DNA from: Rhizophagus irregularis
Taxonomy: Eukaryota; Glomeromycota; Glomeromycetes; Glomerales; Glomeraceae
Direction of reading: 5' to 3'
Assembly (NCBI RefSeq): GCF_026210795.1
Contig: NC_089442.1
Span: forward strand, 2,542,001 to 2,606,000
DNA: 64,000 nt
In this document: positions 46,430 through 56,899 of the stretch, piece after piece
Layout: each line of letters starts with the position of its first letter
Numbering within the stretch: the stretch's first letter is position 1
Notes under the pieces: generated by a model
What the model saw: the letters and a program-made list of their open reading frames with translations, nothing else
Told to the model about the DNA's origin: nothing
Databases searched by the model: none
Translations under genes and position numbers: made by a program

Positions 46430-47685
46430 TTTTTCGCTTTTTAGTAGATTTCTTTGATTTCGGCTTTGGTTCATCCTCAGAGCTGGAATTTGAATCATCA
46501 TCATCATTATTTTCAATTTCATACTTTGATAAATCAATCGAAGAACCAATATTATATCCAGATAAATTGTTAAAAATATTATTAACCGTATAAAGGTTTC
46601 CGGTGTGAGTAAAAAAATGGTCACGTGCATCACTGTTATAAATTTCTAAACAGTGGAATCCAAAAAGAATTAAATTTTTAAGCGAATTTTCATTTTCTTG
46701 AGATATCGGCTTGTCCGAAAATTTCAACCAAAGGTTGAATATTTCTTCAATATGACGACCTTTTAAGTACGGCTTGAAATCAAGACTTTCGTCTTTTTCT
46801 TTACGTTTTTGATAAGTTTCGTATCTAAGCTTGATGTTATCCCATAATGTATTTCTCCAGTACGACCAGGTTTTACAAAAACTTTTTGCTACATTATGTA
46901 ATATGTCAGGGATGATCGTTCATAAAAGTTGGTAACAATGACGCTAAGAAATCTTCTATAATTTGATTATTGTTGCTTTTATCTAAGTTTCTTGTTCTTA
47001 GGAATAATGATTTTAATTTGTTAATCACTATTATTCTTAACCACTTTGGGATAGAGTTTTGCAACGATATAATATTAGAAATTCTCTTCTGGTTATATGA
47101 TATATTTGTATCACGATCTGTGAACTTTTCAGGAGAATTTGCATAAGGGCGAATCGATGTTGGATATCTTCGATTCTTGAGATAGAATTTTGGCAGCTGT
47201 AAGCGAGCCTTAAGAGTTCTTCTTCCATATCATCCCTAATTTTTAAAGAAAACATTGTTATATGAAGATTACAAGATGATAAATATGAAAAAAATATATT
47301 TGTTACATTGGATTCATCCGAGGGAGAGTTGAAGATGTAACAGAAGGTATAGCAATACCAAGAGAAGAAGTACTAGTACTACTTTGAGTTATAAGAGGAA
47401 TTTCTTCCAAGGTATCCCTAATTTTAAAAAACATTATGTTAATATGAAGATTATAAGATTATAAATATGAAAAAATCATATTCGTTACATTGAATCCGTC
47501 CGTGTGAGAGTTGGGGTTGTCATAATAGGTGTAGACGATAAGGAAGTGCGGCTTCGTTCTTCACTAGAACGCTTGCCTCTGTGGATCATCTGCTCGATTT
47601 GATCATGTAAATGTTCAGGGAGCGTCATGGCAAAGCGTTCTGCAATAGATTGTCGGACATAAACAGGATTAACGGCTCTGGACAT
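46430..47685 (-). CDS. Module-family gene C (multi-exon, probably one frameshift)
   Basis: Starts at 47685 with MSRAVNPVYVRQSIAERFAM and TLPEHLHDQIEQMIHRGKRS. Two short Ser/Thr-rich exons with near-identical following introns come next (47240-47503). The main exon reads IRPYANSPEKFTDRD, then IPKWLRIIVINKLKSLFLRT RNLDKSNN, and after one frame change at about 46910 continues ILHNVAKSFCKTWSYWRNTL and PYLKGRHIEEIFNLWLKFSD. The C-terminal module is NSDARDHFFTHTGNLYTVNN and SGYNIGSSIDLSKYEIENND. It ends in an acidic stretch and a lysine-rich, NLS-like tail (KPKSKKSTKKRKK). I recognise no domain. Related modules at 37.2, 45.4, 49.5 and possibly 52 kb make this a local gene family. Confidence 0.5.
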
Positions 47686-47750
47686 GATGTCCTCGATTTG
47701 TAGAAATAGGTAGCGAGAAATTATCTATATGATAGAAATAACGTTACAAG

Positions 47751-48220
47751 TTATTGTTCTGTTATTGAAGATTTCTTCAAATACCGAATATTATAATAAT
47801 ACAGACCAATTCGTTCATCAGAAAGTAATTGTGTTGAAGGATGCTGCAAGTGTTGTGAGGAATACGAGGGGTATGGAAGCTGTTGTTGTGACGAGGGGTA
47901 TGGAGACTGTTGTTGTGACGAGGGTATGGAGACTGTTGTTGTGACGAGGGGTATGGGTACAAGGGGTATGGAGAATGTTGCCGTGACGAAAAACGTTGAG
48001 AGGGATATGGATACTGTTGCTATGACGAACGTAAGGAAGGTAAAAGTTGAGATGATTGAGATAAATATTGTTGTGACCATTGAGGTTGAGATTGCGATTG
48101 CGAAGGCGATTGCGAAGGCGATTGCGAAGGCGGTTGCGAAGGTTCCCAATGCTTAATAAGAGAGCTCCGTCTATGACTTTCTTTTTCTTGTACAGGCTTA
48201 TTACGATCTTGAGAAGACAT
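47751..48220 (-). CDS. Gln/Ser/Pro-rich N-terminal gene piece (copy C N-terminus)
   Basis: ATG at 48220 gives MSSQDRNKPVQEKESHRRSS LIKHWEPSQPPSQ, paralogous to the start at 38389. A hexamer-like tract (GATTGCGAAGGC repeats on the plus strand) encodes SPSQSPSQSQSQPQWSQQ. An in-frame TAG follows (SLRSS stop). Past it the same frame and a neighbouring frame still give SPYPSSQQQ and PYPRHNNS repeats. It may be the first exon of the gene that continues at 47685, but no splice pair is certain. Confidence 0.45.
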
Positions 48221-48239
48221 TTTTTGATAATGGTTTCTA

Positions 48240-49480
48240 TGAGTTAAAAAATGTGGGTCAAAAAATTTTTTCAATTGAATTTTTTTTTTATTTAAATAAT
48301 TTTAATCTTACCGCATCGATGATCGAGTAAAAATACGGTTAATTTCGAAAATAAAAATTATTTTTTGCTATTGATCTATTACATCGTGTAATACAGATTT
48401 TTTTAAGGGAAAAAAAATCTGATTAATTATTTAATATAATGATGGATATTGTGATTAAATCATGAACAAGTAATTTTTTCATATCGTGATTATATTACTT
48501 TTTTTCCTTAAAAAAATCATACGGTACAATAAAAACAATGGAAAAAAGAATTTTTTTTTCTTTTTCGAAATTAAATAGATTAGATTGAGTCAATAATTAG
48601 ACTTTTCTTTTTTTCGAAATTAATCTCATCATATGATTACGGATATTGTAATTAAATCATGATCGAGTAGAATCTTTTTTCAATTTTTCTTTTTTTTTCT
48701 TTGTGATCGAATAAAATTCCATATCGTATTTATACACCTATTAGCAAAAAAACTTTTTTTTGCAAAAAAAAATTGTATTGATATTGGTTTCCTAATAACA
48801 CTACGGGTTCCTTGAACCCTCTCAAGCATCTAAAGTTAAACTCTCTCATAAACACAGAGAGCGCAACTTACCTTAATATGACATGAATACTAAATATGCT
48901 TAGTAGTGAGAACGAAAAATTAAATTTTGGGGATCAACAAACTGAAATGGATTTTAACACATGAATCCTTCAGATGAAATTACTATGTTAGTAGAAAATT
49001 CAGGAGGTGGAAATAAACAGTATAATTATAATTTTGCTTCGCCACAATAACTTTTTATGATGGTAACAATCGTTATATAATTTTGATTATTTTCTACATG
49101 ACCAAAATAAGTATATTGTCTTTTTAACAAAATTTTTTAAGATCATCAAAATATTATTTTGATATTAGCAACTGAATGTTGGAACACATGATCAGAAATC
49201 TGATTCTTCAATAATTTAAGTATAATACTTATACGAAAATTTATAGCATATTTTTTTTATTTTATATTATAGTGTATTATAAGTTTATTATATTATTATT
49301 ATCATAAAAAAAAATTGTGACCCGTCTTGCATAATTGCGCTTCTTCACTCCAATGTAAATAAAATGTGATAAAAGATAATTTTTTTATTATAGTACCTAA
49401 TATCATAAAAACGCTAACATTTTATTTATTAGGGATGATATTGAAAAAAGCTTGTTGAAGCTGGATTATCGTTACCATTA
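48240..49480. other. AT-rich spacer with diffuse repeats
   Basis: A block with GATATTGTGATTAAATCATGA recurs in diverged form near 48448 and 48641. No supported gene is present. Confidence 0.4.
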
Positions 49481-49690
49481 AAATATCTGGAAATTTGATC
49501 ATTTTTCAAAATTTGATTTGACGAATCGTTCAAGTACATCATTCCTAAATAATGGCTTCAATTCGCCGAAAATTATCTTTCTAATCCACTTCGGTAGTGA
49601 TTTGTACGACTCAAAAAGCAAACGTGCCATTTGAGCTTGAGTAATGCTGCCTGAATTGTGTGGATCGATGAATTCTTTTTAAGGATACGC
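49480..49690 (-). pseudogene. Module-family middle fragment (copy D)
   Basis: Minus strand reading: FIDPHNSGSITQAQMARLLF ESYKSLPKWIRKIIFGELKP LFRNDVLERF. The part LPKWIRKIIFGELKPLF matches IPKWLRIIVINKLKSLF of copy C. It is only about 65 residues long, without a start. Confidence 0.5.
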
Positions 49691-49899
49691 TGACGTGTTA
49701 CAAATTTATAATAATTTGCGTAACGTCCTTTGGAAGAAATTAGTAGAAAGGTACATTAAATATAAAAATAGTAAAGAGAAGATTAAGCCGAATGTAAATC
49801 TAAAGAATCGACAAATTAAGGAAAATACTAACGGAGGAGAATGAGAGCGCACTTAAAATCTCATCATCTTTGGGTTTTATTGTATTGAGAATTTATAAA

Positions 49900-50030
49900 A
49901 TGCGCACGACAAATTTTTCTCATTTTACGGAAGCCTTTTCACAGTTACTTGTGATTTTCCAAGCTCTTCGAGATATAATATTGCGGCTTCTATGGATTTA
50001 TCAAATTTTTATGTAGTCTTTAAATAATAA
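49900..50030 (+). pseudogene. Module-family C-terminal fragment (copy D', plus strand)
   Basis: Plus-strand reading AHDKFFSFYGSLFTVTCDFP then SRYNIAASMDLSNFY aligns with the C-terminal modules at 45.5 and 46.6 kb. It lies in opposite orientation to the middle fragment just before it, so the locus has been rearranged. Confidence 0.5.
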
Positions 50031-50039
50031 TAATCATAC

Positions 50040-50288
50040 ACGTGATAATACAGGTGGCCATAAGTCACACGCTCCTGGGTATAATTTCATGGAATGGTTT
50101 TTTCCCGAAGGAAAAAACCCTGAACTACTGTAGTTACTGAAACAGGGAATTATACACGAGATCTTTACGTTGTACTAAACTAATTTTGACGACAGTACAA
50201 TTGGACAATTTCCAAAATTGTTGAATCCCAATAATAAATAACATCTTTTTTCGATAAAAAAAAAAGGTAATTTTCTTTTCATTTAATA
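50040..50288. other. Spacer with a hairpin
   Basis: GGTTTTTTCCC-GAA-GGAAAAAACC at about 50096-50119 can form an 11-bp stem. No gene is visible. Confidence 0.5.
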
Positions 50289-50849
50289 ATGGGAAAACCA
50301 TCATTACATTCTAGGAAAACGGCCTGGCGTAGACAAAAAAAATGACAATATAAAAAATTTAAACAAAAAGAAATTGAAATATCTGATCTCCAGATACAGC
50401 TCCAGGATTTCCAAAAAGCTGTTGAGACAGCCGGTGAACAAGTGATTTCCAAGCTAGACAAAACTGAGCGTGAAAACGCAAATCTATTGAAGTGGATCGA
50501 TATTTTTTCAAATCAAATCTCAAGTCAGGAAGAAGAGATATATAAGCTTGAATTAAAGAGTTATTTAGCACAATCATCATCGTCTCTGTCATCTCTACCA
50601 CAGCCACCATCATCATCATCATCATCACAATTGTCACCGACATCTTTTAAAAGTATGGATGAGTACTTTAAACATAATCAAGTTAGTAATTTTTTAGGTA
50701 TTGTGCAATTTTTAATGATTTTTATTTTTATAATTAATGAATTGTTCTCATTTTTTAGTAAAAGAAATCTAGTAGTTCATTATTTTTTTTTACTATTCTC
50801 ATTTTTTTTAAATAAAAGAAATTTTTGTAATATTGAAATAAATACATAA
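50289..50849 (+). pseudogene. Coiled-coil protein, interrupted near the start
   Basis: The reading MGKPSLHSRKTAWRRQKK meets an in-frame TGA at 50343, and the same frame continues QYKKFKQKEIEISDLQIQLQ with heptad spacing (LQDFQKAVETAGEQVISKLD). A Ser/Pro-rich stretch then SPTSFKSMDEYFKHNQV follow. The basic N-terminus plus coiled coil could bind nucleic acid, but no family is recognised. A downstream start at 50442 would give only the second half. Confidence 0.45.
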
Positions 50850-51550
50850 AATAATCAAATTCGTATTAATAATATATCGTGTAAAATATGTTTTATTTGC
50901 CAGTAAATAATAAAAAAAAATATTTGTAAAGGTTTAACTGGGAAATTTTCGCCTATCAGGAGGATATGGGGAAATTTTCGCCCGCTAGAACTCTACGATA
51001 ATAATCGCCATAAGGTATACATAGTAATCGAACCAGAGACCCGCTGCGATGCGGATTTCCTATCTCAAACTACTCTACCACATGCGATTATCTGTTTAAG
51101 GGATATTTATTGATTACTCTTTATTACTAAATTACTGGATTATTGATTGTGCTATTCCTTAATAAGGTTTGTACGATCACTGTAAGACCTGTTATGTATG
51201 TATATATACATGTTAATTGTTACTGCGTTAAGAGATTGTTAATTTTTTTTTTATCAAAAATTAAATGAGAAAACGATTACAGTTATGATAATTGATGATT
51301 ATAAGGTCAAGGTTACGATAAAAAAATAATTTTTAGAGAATGACATAAATAACAGATTAATAGTTATATTTTAGCGTCAAATTGTGTTAGTGAAGTTATT
51401 ACGACATTAACTTATTAACTTGTGAAGTCACATTCTATAAACTTTTAAAACAATATGATATATTGTAATCTTTATTATAATAAAGGAATAAAAAACATAT
51501 CAATGTTATCACGGTCTTTTATGTGATATGTACTGTATTTATGAAAAAAG
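50850..51550. other. Spacer with a tRNA-like segment
   Basis: AT-rich DNA apart from the tRNA-like stretch at about 51010-51095 listed separately. GGGGAAATTTTCGCC is repeated at about 50940 and 50968. Confidence 0.4.
51020..51092 (-). ncRNA. tRNA-like segment (possible tRNA relic or SINE head)
   Basis: On the minus strand TGGTAGAGTAG resembles an A box and GGTTCGATTAC a B box, 36 nt apart, with CCGC/GCGG able to pair between them. The acceptor and T stems do not pair well, so it is not a sound tRNA. A tRNA-derived SINE promoter or a dead tRNA gene are the likeliest explanations. Confidence 0.3.
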
Positions 51551-51559
51551 ATGGAGTTT

Positions 51560-53174
51560 TAAAGAGCTAGCAATGTTTCTTCCGCTACGGGAAGGAATTT
51601 CTAGATCTTCTGTAATAACATCTAACTCCTTAACCTTTTCTTTCGATATTTGCGCTTTCAGTTTCAACCCAGACTATTTTGAAGCATTTTCTGGAGAATT
51701 CTATTAATTTATCTAGTGAAGTTTCCGATAATTTTGTAAAATCGATGGCTGAAACGTATCGGCTTAAGATTCTCTTTAAAACCACCTCACGTGATATGAA
51801 GTTGTTTACTTCCTCGTCAGTAGGATCTGAACTTTCCGTATATTCACTTTAATAGAAAAAAATTTTAAATCATTAAATCATTGTAGTAAAAACAACATAA
51901 CGATATGAACGTATCGATCACCTTTCTACAATTTGTCAAAATTCTTTTACTAATGTTGAAAGTACATTTTTCAATTGATATCGATAGTCGGAAAATGATT
52001 TATGATATCGTTCGTTAATTGACTTCGCCACGCTTTGATAAGCATCATGCCCAAAAATTTTTTGTGTTATTTTATCAAACGCATGATCGGGCGGATTTCT
52101 AGTTCGCAAAAAAAGACATTTCATTTCTTCGTCAATAAGACGATAATTATCCTAAATAGTAATAATATCAATAATACATAATACATCAGTAATTCTGCTG
52201 TGTAATAACGATTGTTCTTAATTGGTAAGAATGTAACAACCAAAATAAGAAATGGACTTTACGTTGTCGGATGATGACGAAGTCGAGGTGGTTAGTGGCA
52301 AATTTGTTGATGGCTGCTTCGTCGAGGCATCAAGCATTTTGTTTGCCAAATGTAGCGCACTTGGATGTAAGACCAACCAATTGCAAATTTGCAATTGATT
52401 GGTCATTGCGCCAAACTGAACCGGAATTTCTTCTTCACTCTCTAGAAGTAATATTAAATGAGAATAAAATTATATTCATTAATTATGTTCAGATTTTATG
52501 TTTTACCGCTTTCATCATTTTCATTTTCTTCTTGTTCTTTATCTTGCTCTCTCCTATCCCTCTCTCTCCTATCCCTCTCTCTCTTCTCTTTCTCTCTTTC
52601 TTTTCTTTCTTTCTTTCTTTCTTTCTTCTTTCTTTTCTTTCTTTTCTTTCTTTTCTTTCTTCTTTCTTTTCTTTCTTCTTTCTTTTCTCTTCTCTCTTTA
52701 CTCTCCTCTCCATCTCTTTCTTCTCATTTTCTCTTCTTTCTTTTTCAATATTTCTTTCTTCTTGCTCTGGAAGCATATCTTCATTATAACGAAGTAAATT
52801 TATTTTTAAATAAATTCGCAGAAATATCATTTCAATTGAATAATAAAACAATTATTATAAGGTATTTACCCAAAATAATTCTTTCAATATCATCATCTTG
52901 TCTATTATTACCTTCTCCAATATCTACATCTTGTCCACGTAAATTATCTTGTTCATGTTCACTTCCTTCCTCTCTCCTTTCATCTCTTTCCTTATTATAA
53001 TCACGTGAAGAGTTGGCAACATATGTACGAATAGTTTTTGTAGTCTTTGCAGCTTTTGTTGCCTTGTCTTTTAGGTATCATTATAATAGTATTAGGCGCA
53101 ATTACTATATAAAATTTCAAATCAAAAATATAATTTTATTACCTTTTCCTGTTACTCCTCTGCGTTTAGTCATG
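51560..53174 (-). CDS. Charged-helix protein with LFLRTRN motif (gene E, unrecognised)
   Basis: Starts at 53174 with MTKRRGVTGK and is spliced to DKATKAAKTTKTIRTYVANS. An acidic stretch leads to an exon with DMLPEQEERNIEKERRENEK and then about 75 residues of almost only E, K and R (52545-52750). That pattern predicts a single alpha-helix and is encoded by a GAAA microsatellite. The next exon reads MTNQLQICNWLVLHPSALHL ANKMLDAS. The following one has DNYRLIDEEMKCLFLRTRNP then DAYQSVAKSINERYHKSFSD and ends in a stop at 51936. A further open segment, SEYTESSDPTDEEVNNFISR, lies at 51640-51850. LFLRTRN plus VAKS link it loosely to module-family gene C. Exon joins are plausible but unproven. Confidence 0.5.
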
Positions 53175-53235
53175 ATAAACAAACAAGATGGTACTTATTG
53201 GTATTGTGCTAGTAGCAACGTAAAGAAATAGGTGA

Positions 53236-54990
53236 TTCCTGACGAAACGAATACAGCATTATCTTTATTTATTTATAGAGATTTCTCCTAATATTAAGAA
53301 AAAATTACATCGTGACCGCATCACATAAAAGGAAATTGGGTTAGCATTCTCGAAAAAAACATTCATGGTTACATTAAATCTTGGATAGTTGATCGGAAGA
53401 ATTTGTTAATGGTTACATCGATTCTTTATGAAGAAATTTTGGGAAAATTTGATGTCTTAACGGTTACATGTAAAGAAATTATATATGAGTATCGTAACCG
53501 TAGGACATAAACGGAAATTTGGCCAACAAAATTTTCAAATTATTGGAATAATTGATCGGGAAAATCCTTAATGGGTATATTAGCTCTTTGTCCACAGAAC
53601 ATTAATGGTAATTTCGAGCAATATTAACAGTTACAAGTAAAGAAGCTATATATGAATATCGTGATCGCAGGACATAAACGGATTTTTGGGATAATTGATC
53701 AGGAGAAAAAATTTGTTAATGGTTACATAATCAGGGTTGAAGAATTATACTGTACGTACTATATTATGCTGTCCTAATACTTAAATAGAGTACATTTTTT
53801 ATATGTTTAATATATTATATATTTATTTTAATAATTAGGATTGATAATAAATTATTAACTATTCTTTTAATCTTAATAGAAAAAATATTATATTAAATAT
53901 TTAACAGTGCAATATTAATGGGCAATGGAAAAATTGCGGTTACATGTAAGGTGATCGCAGGACATAAAAGGAAATTTAGATTCAGATTTGGGGATAATAA
54001 AAATTATTAATGGTTACACATTGATTTTTTATCTGCAGCGCATTGATAGAATTCAGGGGTAATCTGAAAAATTTGACAGAAATATCGTGATCGCAGGACA
54101 TAAACAGAAATTTAGATCAAAAAATTGATCGGAAAAATATTTGTCAACAGTTCTGTTGATTCTTTATCTGCAAAAGATCTTTATCTGCAGCACATTGGTG
54201 GAATCTAGGGTAATGATCTGAAAAATTTGACATGAATATCGTAGTCGCAATAAATAAATAGAACTTTAGGTCAATAATTGATCAGAAAAAATTATTAATG
54301 GTTACATTGATTTTTTATCCGCAGCGCATTGATAGAATTCAGGGGTAATCTGAAAAATTTGACAGAAATATCGTGATCGCAGGACATAAACGGATTTTCG
54401 GGATAATTGATCAGGAGAAAAAATTTGTTAATGGTTACATAATCAGGGTTGAAGAATTATACTGTACGTACTATATTATGCTGTCCTAATACTTAAATAG
54501 AGTACATTTTTTATATGTTTAATATATTATATATTTATTTTAATAATTAGGATTGATAATAAATTATTAACTATTCTTTTAATCTTAATAGAAAAAATAT
54601 TATATTAAATATTTAACAGTGCAATATTAGTGCAATGTATACAGTAAATTGATGAATTTTGGGCAATGGAAAAATTGCGGTTACATGTAAGGTGATCGCA
54701 GGACGATGAACAGAAATTTAGATCAAAAAACTGATCGGAAAAAAATTTTGTCAACAGTTCTGTTGATTCTTTATCTGCAAAAGATCTTTATCTGCAGCAC
54801 ATTGGTGGAATCTAGGTAATGATCTGAAAAATTTGGCATGAATATCGTGGTCGCAATAAATAAATAGAAATTTAGATCAATAATTGATCGGAAAAAATTG
54901 TTAATGATTACATTGATTTTTATCTGCAGCGCATTGACAGAATTTGTTACATTAATTCTCTATCTCGGAATTATTTTAAAAAAAAACTTT
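53236..54990 (+). repeat. Left array of inverted tandem-repeat pair
   Basis: Units of roughly 140-190 bp carry CGTGATCGCAGGACATAAAC GGAAATTT, then TTGATCGGAAAAA and TTAATGGTTACATTGATT. The array includes a near-identical duplication of about 260 bp (53657-53917 and 54369-54629). No coding capacity. Confidence 0.75.
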
Positions 54991-55203
54991 TACAAGTTGT
55001 TGACCCAAATTTCCTTTTATGTAGTGCAGTCATGATATCACAGTCGTAATATTATAAAAAAAATTACTTTGTACTTTTTTCCCAAAGAATTCAATTGATA
55101 TTTTTTTAAAGTTTGACTGTCCATATCTTATCAGTTACATATAAAAATACCACATCTCAGATCAGAGTTTTTAGATTTCTAATAAAAAAAAGTTAGAAAG
55201 AAA

Positions 55204-55472
55204 ATGTCCTCTCCCAAACCTAGTAGAGAAGAAACAGGTATAAAAAAAAAAATACCTCATATTAATTCATTAAATAACGTATGATAATATTCATATAATT
55301 TCTTTCATATATAGATAATACGATATTGATCTCGCTAGACGATCTAATAAAAGAACAAACCCGATTGAACGATCTTCGCCAAACTAACATTAAAAAGAAA
55401 CGGCAACGTCCGTCTCGTAACAACCGAACGAAGACCATGGGAGACTGGGCTCAGATGGTGAAAAAAGTATGA
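55204..55472 (+). CDS. Small two-exon gene (63 residues) between inverted arrays
   Basis: Exon 1 (55204-55237, MSSPKPSREET) and exon 2 (55315-55472) join across a GT-AG intron with matching phase. The product is a 63-residue protein: NTILISLDDLIKEQTRLNDL, then a basic patch KKKRQRPSRNNRTKT, then MGDWAQMVKKV. It has a short amphipathic helix and a strongly basic centre. It resembles no family I know. Its position in the middle of an inverted array pair suggests it is cargo or a remnant gene of that element. Expression is unknown. Confidence 0.4.
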
Positions 55473-55789
55473 TCATTTGATTCTTTAATATTTTGTGATA
55501 ATTTGAAATATTTAACACTTTAAAATTATTTGTTAGAATTGATATTGCCATTATATGAAGTTATATCTCATTACAATACCGCACAATATTACTATATTCA
55601 CCTTCTTTTCAATTTATTTCAATAAAAAAATAAATCTTATGTAATTTTATAATTGTATATATCCGTAAAGCTCACCACTAGTGATTTTATCATAATAATT
55701 GATCGTAATAATTTAAAATCATAAAAATCAAAATTTCATATAAACCGGAACACGAATTGCTAACAATTTTTTTCTGATCATTTGTCTTG

Positions 55790-56740
55790 TCTAAATGTGC
55801 TGCGATCACGATATTCTTAAAATGTAATGTCAATTTTTCAGAAAAGCTTTGTTAACCCAATTTCCGTTATGTCCAGCAGCCTATATAAATTTCTTTACAT
55901 GTAATCGTCAAAACATCAATCAAGAGCTTTGTTAACCCAAATTTCTATAGTTACGATGTTGTTCATTATATAATTCATTAACAGTTAATGTAACTAACTA
56001 TTAACGAATTTTTTTTCCGATCAATTATCCCAAAATTTGATGATCTAAATTTCCGCTTATATCTTGCGGTCACAATATTCATATAAATTCCTTTATATAT
56101 AACCGTTAAAGAAGTTAACTCATCAGATCATTGCCTCAAAATTTCGTCAATGCATTGTAAGTAAAGAACCAATGTAGCCATTAAGAAAATTTCCCGATCA
56201 ATTCAAATTTCCGTTTATGTCCGCGGTCACAATATTCATACAAAATTTCTTTGCACGTCAATTTTAGATCATTTTACCAAAATGTATTGCGACAAAGAAC
56301 TAACGAATGTAACCATTGACATTTTTTTCTGATCGATTTTCCCAAAATTTAAGAAATTAGTAATCTAAATTTCCGTTTATGTTCTGCAGTCGCGCACGAT
56401 ATTCATACAAAATTTCTTTGCATGTAACTGTTGTTAACACGTCAATTTTAGATCATTTTCTCCAAGATTTCCATTAATGTACTTGTGATCCAAGCCCAAC
56501 TAATGTAACCATTGACATTTTTTTTTCTCGAAATTTCGTGAAATTCGTAATATAAATTTCCGTTTATGTCCTGCGGTCACGATTTCATACAAAATTTCTT
56601 TACATGTAACCAGATCATTGCCCAAAATTTCCGTTAATGCACCACGGACAAGGAACTAATGTAACCGTTAAGAAATTTGTTAACCCAAAATTTCCGTTTA
56701 TGTGCTGCGGTCACGATACTATGATATTCAATTGAAAATA
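55790..56740 (-). repeat. Right array of inverted tandem-repeat pair
   Basis: The same unit as the left array but in reverse complement (AATTTCCGTTTATGTCCTGC, GGTCACGATATTCATAC, AATTTCTTTACATGTAAC). About six degenerate units are present. Left and right arrays end in the same phase near CGTGACCGCA, as expected for the two arms of a fold-back element. Confidence 0.75.
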
Positions 56741-56899
56741 TTATAAAAGCAGTTAATGAATTAAATACACAAACGCGCATGGACATTTTTTAAATTTATG
56801 ATTTTATTTCATTTTATTATTCCTTATTACAATTATTGTCATAGCCTACGTTACGAAATAAATCTCGAAAAGCGAATATTGCTGCAATACCTTTTCGTA

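Noticed and set aside
52271-53000. Leu/Ser/Phe-rich plus-strand frames of 172 and 180 residues
   Set aside because: They are the antisense of the purine microsatellite in the minus-strand charged-helix exon and fit no exon structure.
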